45,157 nucleotides of DNA, taken from the NCBI GenBank assembly GCA_900175165.2, contig FWWN02000199.1:1-45157 (forward strand). Direction: 5' to 3'. A program made the position numbers and the translations under genes. Origin of the DNA: Rhizomucor pusillus (taxonomy: Eukaryota > Mucoromycota > Mucoromycetes > Mucorales > Lichtheimiaceae). Every line of letters starts with the position of its first letter. Position 1 is the first letter of the stretch. Below are positions 11,669-22,669 of the stretch, in pieces. The notes under the pieces are model-generated. The model worked only from the letters and a program-made list of their open reading frames with translations, ran no database searches and had not been told where the DNA came from.

Positions 11669-12508
11669 TTAAGCGCAAACGCTGTCACCGCCGGATGCCT
11701 TGGTGTTCAGAATAAGGGCAACAATGAGACCGTAAAGACCCAAGACTTCAGCGAAAATGAGAATCAAGATCTACGTGCACAGACATATCTCGGTGAGTCA
11801 AACGTCCAGTTACGAAACAAACGAGACTTACCATGCCAACGAACATTCTGGGTTGCTGTGCAGTGGCACGGACACCAGCGTCGCCCGTGATACCAATAGC
11901 AATACCGGCAGCAAGGCATGAAAGACCAACACTGAGACCGGCGCCGAATTGGACGAAACCGCTAAACAAAGTCTGCTTCAAGGCGACTAGACACGTATGT
12001 GCATACAGTGAGCAATCATACAAAGGAGCGAGCGAGCATCGAGTTTGTTAACTTACGACCGCTAGACAACATGACACTGGTGGGGAAGGAAAAAGATGCG
12101 CGCGAATGCACGCGCGCACACTCTCTGTTTTAGCCCTTTGAAATCTCGAGAAAAAAGGAAGGCATTCGCTCACCTTACGACGACACCGTAGATACCCAAG
12201 ATACCAGCCATGACAATGGGGACGATACACTTGATGACCAAGTCGGGACGCAAAACGCCCATGGCGGAAAGACCAACGCCAGACTTGGCGGTACCGTACG
12301 CGGCTCCGAGACCTTTAAGGGGTTAATCGAGTAAGTATGATCCTTTTACGAGACGCGTTTGAAAGATGCTTACAGCTAAAAACGATAGCGGCGGTGCAGC
12401 CCATGGAGCCAAAGAAGGGGGCGTAGACGGGACTGTAAACGTACCTGTCAACAGCCTGCGCCGATGAAACTTTTGTGCCGGATTTTTGACTTACCAGTAA
12501 TCAGCCAT
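11669..12508 (-). CDS. VMA3: V-type H+-ATPase proteolipid subunit c
   Basis: Six exons: 12508-12495, 12444-12374, 12312-12174, 12076-12057, 11986-11832 and 11770-11669; 166 aa. The assembled protein starts [20 protein letters not shown] and has the four-helix double-hairpin layout of the c subunit: [46 protein letters not shown] helix 3 (here [18 protein letters not shown]) and [20 protein letters not shown]. The proton-carrying glutamate is E141 in IFAEVLG (yeast Vma3 E137). It forms the rotating membrane ring that acidifies the vacuole. The first coding exon is only 14 nt and exon 4 only 20 nt; all donors and acceptors are canonical. The paralog c' (VMA11) is the main alternative, but the N-terminus and length fit c. 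Confidence 0.92.
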
Positions 12509-13666
12509 TGCTCAAGTTATGTGTTATATAAGATGGAATCTGGGGACTACAATGTGCAGTTCAATAGTTAGCTTAAATTGAGCGTAAGTTTTACGTTTGG
12601 TGTAGGTAACTCGTACGTTTGAAAGGGGGAATCAAAGTCAAGACCAAGAGAGAAAGTGAGAAAGGTGGGGGCTGAAAGACGAAACACGGAAGGCTATCTG
12701 AGCTTCGTGCGGCCTTCGAAAACTGATGACGTCTCGGATATCCTGCATCAAAGAGAGATCTCTTGCACTTTGGGCACGGACTGCATCCAAGTGTGTGAGG
12801 ATAATAGAGACTTAAATGAAAATTCAATAATTAGAAATATCAGTAAAAAGTTTATTTTCATAACTAGGAGTTTGCATAAATATAAACCTGCAAAACTCAG
12901 AAGAAGAGAACCGTGCAAAATGGAACGGGCACGGATGTTTCATCATGATATTACATAAAGTTCGCATTCAATCTACCATATCACTTAATACTTATGAAAT
13001 AGATCCGTCTAAACCAGAACAAGTCATACATGCACAATAGATTACAGAGATTGTTGTTTGAGCATGATATTAACTAATAAGCATACATTTTACGGACTGC
13101 GTACGCTTAAAAGGAGGAGCGCATTATGTAGATCTATGGGAACTTTCAAGCTGAATTGTACTCGACAAGTTCAGCACACACAACATGCGTGGTTAAACGT
13201 ACGTACATATATTATATATGCTGTGCTTGATTGCGCTGTTCCCTACAACGTTCATTCTCGGGCTTATTGCCTCTGTGCGTTCGTATATATATACTTAATG
13301 ATATGCTAAGCAAAAACGTAGCGTTAACGCCGAAATTACCGGTTTTGTATTACATCGAGCTGAAACTCAAAACATGCATGTTTGTCGAGAATAAGATAAC
13401 GTATATATGCAACAAGAGGGACGCATACAATGTGGTTCGAGATCATGAATGATGCAAGAGACTTGGATATTGTTTTGTGTGCTTTTCCACAGGCACACAG
13501 ATACAATATGCCGCTGCCTTCCAAGGTACTCAACCGTAGAAGGCAAGAAAAAAGAGATAAGCACCTTCAGTTTCTCCGCTGTTGTCAAGGCTTTTTAATA
13601 TTTTTTTGCAGCCCAGTGTTGAGAAAACACAACAGGGCCTTGTGCATACGTGCCCGGTGTCAGAAC
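12509..13666. other. Intergenic region
   Basis: About 1.16 kb. The left end is the V-ATPase promoter, with a TATATAA-like element at about 12520. The middle is AT-rich with no convincing coding. From 13430 a frame runs open into the methyltransferase gene but reads as low-quality peptide. Confidence 0.4.
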
Positions 13667-14281
13667 ATGCCAGATCAGCAGCTACTGCGCGATACGTTTT
13701 TGCGAGTATACAAAGATGCCGACGACAAGGCACACGATGAAGCCGAGTCTGCACCGTTCCCTGCGTACTTGGAGGAAGAAGTGGACGAGAGGAATCTGGC
13801 ACCTTTCTGCCCAACGTCAGCGCGCCGCGTTCTGGAAGCGTTGGATATGGCTAAAGTTGACGAGGGTGATCTACTTTTGGATCTCGGATCAGGCGATGGA
13901 AGGTTCTGCACAGCAGCAGCAGCAGTCTACGGGGCACGGAAAGCGGTCGGCATAGAGACAGACGGCGAATTGGTCGAGCGGTCTCGGCACCTTGCCACTC
14001 GAGTGCTAGGAGAAAATGAAGAACGAATGAAACGGCTTGAGTTTATACACGGCGATTTGTTGACAGTTGTACAGACGGACGAAGAATTACGCAGCACAGC
14101 GTGGACGGTCATTGTAGTTTTTCTGCTGCCGGATCACACTGACAAATTTGCCGATCTTCTCTTGTATCACTATCACCGCGGTGCGCGCATTGTCAGTCTT
14201 GTATTTAATTTGAACGAGATTCCCGGGCTGCAGCTGATCGCTTCTCATGAGCCGGATGGGATCTACGTGTATCGGCGATGA
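13667..14281 (+). CDS. SAM-dependent methyltransferase (class I fold)
   Basis: From the ATG at 13667 the protein has 204 aa (MPDQQLLRDTFLRVYKDAD). Motif I, LLLDLGSGDGRFCTAAA, binds the S-adenosylmethionine, and an acidic strand end follows (AVGIETDGELVERS). Later strands include FIHGDLLTV and TVIVVFLLPDHTDKFADLLL, and a final IVSLVFNLNEIPG. The VFLLPD sequence sits at the position of motif IV. Substrate is unknown; small proteins of this build include lysine-type protein methyltransferases. The same frame is open back to an ATG at 13430, giving 283 aa, but the extra part is not protein-like. It is followed by a CT-rich tract at about 14375-14415 and, 174 bp on, by the F-box gene. Confidence 0.75.
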   Translation: MPDQQLLRDTFLRVYKDADDKAHDEAESAPFPAYLEEEVDERNLAPFCPTSARRVLEALDMAKVDEGDLLLDLGSGDGRFCTAAAAVYGARKAVGIETDGELVERSRHLATRVLGENEERMKRLEFIHGDLLTVVQTDEELRSTAWTVIVVFLLPDHTDKFADLLLYHYHRGARIVSLVFNLNEIPGLQLIASHEPDGIYVYRR

Positions 14282-14374
14282 TGCGCCGAGGCGAGGAGGA
14301 TATCACATGCTCTCATTCACACTTACACTCGTCATCACGCTACTCATCATTCTTTTGCTTCCCCGATTTGCCTC

Positions 14375-14415
14375 TCTCCCTCCCTCCCTCCCTCCCTCTC
14401 TCTCTTTCTTTCACA
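14375..14415. repeat. CCCT/CT-rich pyrimidine microsatellite
   Basis: (CTCC)n grading into (CT)n, in the short gap between the methyltransferase stop and the F-box start. It may be a promoter element of the latter. Confidence 0.6.
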
Positions 14416-14455
14416 CACTCCTCTTTCTCTCTACCAATTGTCATTCCACTCCTCC

Positions 14456-16632
14456 ATGACACGACGGAAATCAGTGCAGGATCTAGTTGTCAGACCTCTG
14501 CGGCGGTTCTCACTGCGTACTAGCAATAAAAGGTTCGATAGAATACCGAAAAACAAAAAATAGGCTTTTCCCACTTAAAACATTTTGCCCTGTAAATCAG
14601 CCACCACCAGCATCAGCAGAAAAGCTCATCAAACGAGGACAATGCAGCAGCAAACGTATCAGTGTACATAGCAGAGCAGCGTGATATTGTGAGCTGGCTA
14701 CCACGAGAAATCGCACTGCAAATTTTCTGCATGCTGCCTTTCAATGACCTCGTTACTGTCCAATGTGCAAGTATAATACACGACACTTCTTTTTAGGTAG
14801 ACGCTGACGTCTGTTTTCCCTTTTTTCTTTCTTTTATCACAGACATGCCGCCTGTGGCGACACATTGCCCAAGACCCGTTCATATGGCGGACTCGATACC
14901 AGCAGCTTTACAGCCGATACCCAGACTTATATTCCCACAAACAAGAGATGAATGACAACAACAATACCCATAGTGATAATCACAACGATGATGGTGATGA
15001 CGAGAGCAACAGCCAAGTCCACTGGCAATCTAAGTACTGCCAGGCGCGTACGCTTGTCAACTGGCGAACAGGAAATGTGCAGCGATCAAGGCTGATCTGC
15101 GATCAAAAGGGAAACAGGATCATTTCTGTGAAACTCTTGCACCATTGGCTTGTGTCACTGTACGAGGTAAAAAGGATAAAAAAACGGCCCTGCTATCCAA
15201 TGTTCCTTATCTGGAGCTTTTTCTCCGCTGCATTAGGATAACACAGTACGTCTCTTCCAATACTCGACCGAGCATGGATTCCAGCAACGACGTGTTTGGG
15301 ACTTTGGCAGCGAGATCGTGGAGTGCGTGGATATATTGCCAGAGCTGAACATTGTTGCAGTGGCAATGCGTGGGTCGTAAGTTATCACTTTTGACGCTAG
15401 AAAGGATATAGTTTAGTGCGAGGGGTGGGAAAACTAAGAAACGCAAGATAGAAAATGCATGTTTTACGATGTGAACGAGTCTGAGCCTATTCAAGTTTTA
15501 AAAGGGGGCAGCCACCCGTGGTTCGTCCCTGATTCGGTCGCGCTATCGCAAGATTACTTTGTTATCTCGGGCAGAAAGCCGTCAGCTGTTTTCGTCTGGA
15601 ATTGGAGGAAAGGTGTGCGATTGGCGAACCGAGTACGTATGAATGAACAATGCATTATCTGTTTTAATTTTTTCTCTAACCATCCCAATGTTCACAAAAA
15701 GGCTGTTGATAACCAACCGCACAGCGTGTACTTATCAGGTGATAATGTGATCTACATCAGCGTGGACGGGTTTGCACAGGCGTTCAACATTGTGGACAGT
15801 TATCAATCTCCGTCGCTCTTTCAGATGGTGCCCTGCAACATGCCATGCATTGGATACGACGGCTCGCTGAATGTAGTCATGGCACCTTTCGGAGCACGAC
15901 GTATCCATCATTTCCAGTGGCAACCTCTGGAACAAGAACAGCGTGAGTCGCAGAAACCACCGGAGAATCGGCCACAGCGATTGTCGTCAACAATATCGAA
16001 TTCTGTGAATTCGTTGCTAGGTCGTCATCATCCGGACACCAACAACAACAGCTCCAGCGCCAGCAGCAATAGATACACCGCTCGATTGCGGAAGGTAATG
16101 AATGAGCTATAGTTCCAGTTCATACTAAATGTCAATTGAACTAAAAAGGGGGTTACCTTACATTCTCTTTCAGTATTCTTCATACAACGATTACGGATAC
16201 GCATGCCAGGCACGAACAGCTCAGTATATCAAACAACAACAAAGCGGCGTCGCGAAAAAGAAGAAGGAGGTACGCCTTCCCGACTTTAATCAACGCCAGC
16301 GGATTGTAAGGTCGATACGAACGAGCCCACTGGGCAACACGACGAGCCAAGTTGTTGGTTTGGCCATCTACAACGAAAGAGTTGCTATCGTCAACCGCTG
16401 GGGGGACATTGCGCTGTTTGCGTTGAATGGATCTACAGGTGCGCACGTATCCGAACGTGGGCGACGGCCGTGGATGGATGAGCCTACACCGCTTAATTTT
16501 CGAAGCGAGGATGATTTATCGGACGGATACGATTTTGTACGTAGTCGGCTTGCCATGGGCAGTATGGGCATCATTTACGGAGGAAGGGGAGGATCACTGT
16601 GGTGGATTGATTTTGGTTGTAAATGTACATGA
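14456..16632 (+). CDS. F-box protein with beta-propeller-like C-terminus
   Basis: Seven exons: 14456-14532, 14601-14766, 14843-15166, 15237-15376, 15452-15632, 15702-16094 and 16174-16632; 579 aa. The F-box spans about residues 57-100: WLPREIALQIFCMLPFNDLV joined to CRLWRHIAQDPFIWRTRY. That junction only keeps frame if intron 2 uses a GC donor (GCAAGT). The rest resembles WD40-type repeats: RLFQYSTEHGFQQRRVWDF, AVFVWNWRKG, VVGLAIYNERVAIVNRWG and SLWWIDFG. Such proteins bind SKP1 through the F-box and present substrates to an SCF ubiquitin ligase; the substrate is unknown. Exon 1 (MTRRKSVQDLVVRPLRRF) fits by phase and a GT donor but is the least certain part. The gene ends 53 bp from the convergent mannosyltransferase. 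Confidence 0.8.
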
Positions 16633-16685
16633 AAACATACACACGCACACAATACTACTACTATTTTATTTACAATGCTATATGT

Positions 16686-17885
16686 TTACAATGTTTGTTG
16701 TAAATCACAAAGGGGCATAAACGTCTTGTGGTGATGATATCTCAAGTGACACCATTCCATGACTTGAGTTTTGACATCGAGGATCATGTTGACAGAATAG
16801 TATCGAAGCGGAGCATCGCCCCACCTGTTCCAGTAAATCATTCCCGTTCTATCGACCGCATCTGTCAACTCGGTCATGGAGCTCGATTGCCAAGTCGGGA
16901 TATGCACGATCTCAAAATTGTTGTAATACATGAGCGGTGCATACGATCGTTGCTCTTGCAACGTGTCTGGAATACCGATACAGTTTCTCTGAGACATTTC
17001 TGCGCAGCTCACTTGCCCATCCAGCGCCTTGTGACTGGTATCTCGTCGGTACTTGTCGAAAAACGCAAGCATACCGTTGGTAACATGCAGCGCGTCGGTG
17101 GTCACGATGCGGTATCCGTAGCGCAGTCCACGGTCTCGCATGTATCGAAACATGTCCACACCCACGCGTGACTGTACCATTGAATCGTGGTCCAACCGCC
17201 AATAGTATTCTAGACCGCGCACTGCAGGGTGCTGGAAGATATCCTTGAAGAAGAAATGGATCATATGGTTGTATCCAGGGAACGCGCGACGGTTGGTCGG
17301 ATTAAGTCCAAGTGCTTCCAGATCGGCAGCGTCAGTAAAGTTTGGAAACGTTTTTGGCATAGAGAACTCAATCTGCTCGAAGGTAATGTTAAGCTGACGC
17401 GGCCACATTTTCCTGTACCGTTTCTGATAATGCGGTGTAAATGCAGGCTCGTGGAAAATGATGATAGGGTATGGGTAGTCCTGAATGAAATTTTCGTACA
17501 GTAACCAGAGTGACCGGTTAAACCGCATCATCTCCTTGTGGTTCTGCTCCATTGGCCGGTCCAGAAATTCGATGAGAAACACAATCGCAGCATTGACCGG
17601 TGCTCCAGGCACCGTGTCATTTAGATCGACGAGGATATCAGGACGTCGACGTTCATTGTCAAGTGGTTCAAAAGGGCAATCTGGTGCCTCCGGTGGAAGA
17701 GGAGGGTACTCGCTTGGATCGTAACTTTCTATCCTTTGGATCCTTGTTCCAGCAGCCGTTTGCTGCTGCTTCTGACGATGGCTTGCTCTGTAGACTGCGA
17801 CCAGACATTGCCACGCTGTCAGCGTCGTTGTCACAAACGCGAACGCCGCCAGGAAGAGGACAGAGAGTTTGAGACAGTGGCGCAT
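16686..17885 (-). CDS. Alpha-1,2-mannosyltransferase, GT15 (KRE2/MNT1) family
   Basis: Single exon, 399 aa. A type II anchor lies at about residues 8-30, then a short stem rich in Gln/Arg/Pro, then the GT15 catalytic domain from about 95. Hallmarks are YYWRLDHDS (227-235, the DxD-like metal and donor site), YNNFEI (321-326, with the conserved glutamate) and YWNRWGDAPLRYYSV (351-365). FPGYNHMIHFFFKDIF is also typical of the family. It transfers mannose from GDP-mannose to O- or N-linked glycans in the Golgi. The ORF is uninterrupted, unlike most neighbours. It converges on the F-box gene with only 53 bp between stops, so their 3' UTRs probably overlap. Confidence 0.93.
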   Translation of the reverse strand: MRHCLKLSVLFLAAFAFVTTTLTAWQCLVAVYRASHRQKQQQTAAGTRIQRIESYDPSEYPPLPPEAPDCPFEPLDNERRRPDILVDLNDTVPGAPVNAAIVFLIEFLDRPMEQNHKEMMRFNRSLWLLYENFIQDYPYPIIIFHEPAFTPHYQKRYRKMWPRQLNITFEQIEFSMPKTFPNFTDAADLEALGLNPTNRRAFPGYNHMIHFFFKDIFQHPAVRGLEYYWRLDHDSMVQSRVGVDMFRYMRDRGLRYGYRIVTTDALHVTNGMLAFFDKYRRDTSHKALDGQVSCAEMSQRNCIGIPDTLQEQRSYAPLMYYNNFEIVHIPTWQSSSMTELTDAVDRTGMIYWNRWGDAPLRYYSVNMILDVKTQVMEWCHLRYHHHKTFMPLCDLQQTL

Positions 17886-18519
17886 GTAAAAGGGTGGAGG
17901 GAAGAAAACAAGAGATTGATCGAGAAAAAGAGAGACACGGAAACAAAAATAAAGACAAACTAAACGTCATCGTTGCCATGAATCTTTACCAATGTCCGTT
18001 TCTTGGGAGGATCGGGGCGATCTTTTCTGGCACCACTTCCTAATATGGAATCATACGTCGATCCCCCAATTTGCATAACAAGACTCGCTTTCTTGGCAAC
18101 CCTTGAGTAACCAGGATATCATGCTTAAACGGAAAGAAATAGTCAAATTTACTCGCTTTGGAATCGTTCAATTTCAACATTTATTTGTTGTCGATGCTAT
18201 GTTTGTTTTGCCTAAACCACACACAGCGCTAAAAAAGCGCCGGAAACGAAATTCGCTGCTAGTCAGCGCCATCGGAAAAACGAAAGGAACATTCTAGCTG
18301 CCGCCGCCACCGAAGACGACTGGTTATTTTGCTAAATAATAGTTGATTACCAATCTATTTACTATGGTTGAAAATATTTGTTGATTTTACATATATGCAA
18401 GCAGGAGGCTTTTACAAAAATTAATTAAACAAAGAACAAATTATCATGTTTCTATATAGATGCAAAATACAATGGTACCTAGATTTTCGCAAGGATGGAG
18501 ATAGATATTAAGGCTTATT
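17886..18519. other. Intergenic region
   Basis: Promoter of the mannosyltransferase on the left and 3' flank of DUS2 on the right. A 64-codon plus-strand ORF at 18103-18297 is basic and shows no family signature. Nothing else seen. Confidence 0.4.
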
Positions 18520-20169
<1,650 letters not shown>

Positions 20170-20335
20170 TCGAACGTACAGTAAGGAGTCAAAGGTTGGT
20201 GGCTTTGGTCCGATGAGGAATGATTCCTGCAAAAAATTACACTTTTTGGTGTTAGCGTTTGGGAGCATCAATTTTTCATCGCACTGGAATCAAATTTGGA
20301 CTTTGGAAAGAAATTAAATAAACATTTTTCTCGAA

Positions 20336-20789
20336 TTAGAGTCCATGTACACTTGCCATTTCGGGCTTAAACTTGCAACAGTGCGATTCCCAGCGCTCCA
20401 AATAACGCAAATGTCTCTCGATGAGTAAAGTTTCGATATCGGAAACATGGATCACGGCTTACCGATACTAAGCAAATACTGGGTCCGGCATTCGTAGCCG
20501 TGATCTGCTGCTTAGGCCGGACAAACGGGTGAAGGCGACCATTGCCCGACCAGATAGTTGTAGCGATGTGGAACATATTTTTGCAGGCGTTCATGTCTCT
20601 ATTCCATAATATGCCACAGTTCTTGCATACTTGCAAACTATGGTGACGCACGCCGTTTGCAGTAGTGACATTTTTCAAGCTCCTCCCTTGGCAATTATGG
20701 CAAATCTGATGTATTAACATGGCGTTAGAAGATGTTTGAGAGGGTATTTTGCAGTTGCCAGTTACCTGTGACGTTAAGTATTCATCATG
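20336..20789 (-). pseudogene. Fanzor/TnpB-like RNA-guided nuclease, C-terminal relic
   Basis: Three in-phase pieces: about 20789-20766, 20705-20463 and 20416-20336, joined by introns with GTAACT..CATCAG and GTAAGC..ATCGAG. Spliced, it reads DEYLTSQICHNCQG, then HSLQVCKNCGILWNRDMNA and HPFVRP, ending CCKFKPEMASVHGL and a stop. DE-x-x-TS-x-x-C-x2-C..C-x2-C..W-NRD-x-NA is the RuvC-III aspartate plus zinc ribbon of the OrfB/TnpB and eukaryotic Fanzor families. An in-frame TGA stands one codon before the HDE, with no splice acceptor to bypass it, and no RuvC-I or II region was found upstream, so it is probably a broken copy. These proteins are RNA-guided DNA nucleases carried by transposons. It lies 167 bp upstream of DUS2 on the same strand. 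Confidence 0.65.
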
Positions 20790-21452
20790 TCAAGAAAACT
20801 GACAAGTCTAATAAGGTATTTTATATATTTATCCTAATCGTGAAGATCGTGAAGAGTAAATAACATAAAGACCAAATTAGACTATCTCTTCCACTTGAGC
20901 ATATTCATGCTTTTTTGCATATATCGTTACGATGGTCCCCCATCGCAACTTGGAATTAGAAGAACGGAAATACTTGAGCAGATGTCTGTAGTTCAAATTG
21001 TATGGAAACTGCGCGGTTAATCTCCTGGCTAATCCTTCGGCAATCCGGCATGAGCTACAGAACCAGATTCTCGGAGACGCGAGCGATCACGGTACTACTG
21101 TGCGACAAAAGCAACCGAATTATTTACTTTTGCTGGTCGTGATCTACTACGCAATCATCGAAAAGCATAAAAAATTATGATTATAAGATGCAACGTGGAA
21201 TGTTGATAGAATCCAATTGCCTGGTAAACTAAGAGCCTTTTCCACGAGACGGCGATTTGATCTTCCGATTTCCCTCCCCAGAATCCACGTAATCAAGCCT
21301 TCTAAAAACGGCGTTGATATTCATCAGCTGGTCCTTTTATGTTAATTGCCTCAGTTTCAGTTTCAGTTTCGGGAAACAAATAACTGGCTGCATATAAACT
21401 ATGTTCCTGTTGCTTGATCCACCTATATATCCTAACTTTCAGAAACAAAGTT
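20790..21452. other. Intergenic region upstream of hydrolase, with coding-like remnants
   Basis: The minus strand at about 20890-21010 reads LNYRHLLKYFRSSNSKLRW before a stop, possibly more of the decayed nuclease element. The right end is the promoter of the hydrolase, with three tandem TTTCAG units at about 21352-21371, a TATAAA-like box at about 21393 and a likely 5' UTR intron acceptor (CCTAACTTTCAG) just before the start. Confidence 0.4.
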
Positions 21453-22382
21453 ATGACAATGCCCACCAAGATATTCTTCGATAGTCAAGGACTCAAGATT
21501 GCAGGTAACCTGTATCTCCCTGAAGATGCCAAGGTCAAGAAGCAAGCTGCGATCGTCATTGGCCATCCTATGGGAGGCGTCAAGGAGCAAACCGCCGGAC
21601 TCTACGCCGAAAAGTTGAGCAAGTTGGGTTTCATCACTCTTACATTCGATGCTGCGTACCAAGGTGAAAGCGAAGGCACTCCGCGCTACCTCGAGGACCC
21701 AGTGCACCGATCCGAAGATGTCAAGAACGCCGTCAGCTTTTTGACAACCTTGCCGGAAGTCGATTCCGAACGTATCGGCGCTCTTGGTATCTGCGCCAGC
21801 GGTGGCTACGTCCCTCACGCTGCTCAAACTGACGTACGCATCAAGGCAACAGCATCCGTCAGTGCCGCCGACGTCGGTAGTCTTTTCAGAGATGGGTTCG
21901 CCGGAACCGGCACCGTTGAAGCATTGCAGCAAGGTCTCGCTGAAGCTGCCAAGGAACGCACCCGAGAGGCGAAAGGCGAAGCACCACGCTTGGTCCCCAT
22001 TGTTCCTCAAACCGCAGAAGCAGCAGCAAGTCTGCCAGACCGTTCCCTATTCAAAGAAGCATATGATTACTACCTAACTCCTCGCGCCCAGCACTGCAAC
22101 TCTACAAACAAATACGTCTTTCGAAGCTTGGACAAACTCGTTCAGTTCTCCGCTTTTGATTATATCCATTTGATCTCCCCTCGTCCTGTTTTGTTCATTG
22201 CCGGCAGCGACGCCGATACTCTTTACTTTAGTGAGAAGGCAATCGAAAGGGCCAAGGAGCCCAAGGAATTGTATCTCATTGAGGGTGCTAGCCACATCGA
22301 TCTTTACGATAAGCCCGAATACGTAGAGCCTGCCGTCAAGAAACTTGATGCTTTCTTCACTCAATACCTAGTCAATGCCTAA
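21453..22382 (+). CDS. Alpha/beta hydrolase (dienelactone-hydrolase/YcjY-like)
   Basis: No intron in the coding part; 309 aa from MTMPTKIFF. The hydrolase fold is clear: AAIVIGHPMGGVKEQ (oxyanion HG region), FITLTFDAAYQGESEG, then the nucleophile elbow RIGALGICASGGYVPHA. In this subfamily the elbow is G-x-C-x-S-G-G, so the nucleophile is probably the cysteine, as in dienelactone hydrolase. PVLFIAGSDADTLYFSEKA holds the likely acid aspartate and GASHIDLYDKP the histidine. Such proteins are common in bacteria and fungi and act on small esters or lactones; the substrate is unknown. Codon choice is strongly biased to C-ending codons like HSP60, suggesting high expression. An ATG at 21414 in the same frame lies before a likely 5' UTR intron acceptor and is less probable. 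Confidence 0.85.
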   Translation: MTMPTKIFFDSQGLKIAGNLYLPEDAKVKKQAAIVIGHPMGGVKEQTAGLYAEKLSKLGFITLTFDAAYQGESEGTPRYLEDPVHRSEDVKNAVSFLTTLPEVDSERIGALGICASGGYVPHAAQTDVRIKATASVSAADVGSLFRDGFAGTGTVEALQQGLAEAAKERTREAKGEAPRLVPIVPQTAEAAASLPDRSLFKEAYDYYLTPRAQHCNSTNKYVFRSLDKLVQFSAFDYIHLISPRPVLFIAGSDADTLYFSEKAIERAKEPKELYLIEGASHIDLYDKPEYVEPAVKKLDAFFTQYLVNA

Positions 22383-22669
22383 AATTTAATATATACTCTT
22401 GTTTATGTTTGGAAAATAAATAGCATATCTATGCTTATTGTATGTTTTTTGGAGCAGCTTCTGTACAGATATAAGGAAATGTTAGTAAGTATATTGTTGT
22501 ATTTAGAGGAAATGTACGTAAGTATCCATGTGATGTAAGAGAAAAACTACTACTAGTATGCGTAATAAGAGAAATATATGTTGATTGTATGTAGAGATGA
22601 ACGGTAGACAAATCCAATAAAAAATGTGATAAAAGATGCTGCATCGTGCAATAATAAATCATACTGTAA

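Noticed and set aside
13430..13666. N-terminal extension of the methyltransferase
   Set aside because: Open by chance; peptide is irregular and a splice alternative at 13528-13611 does not keep phase.
18103..18297. Small basic ORF before DUS2
   Set aside because: Too short and unsupported by any motif.
21432..22010. 192-codon ORF antisense to the hydrolase
   Set aside because: Same cause: strong codon bias of the real gene on the plus strand.
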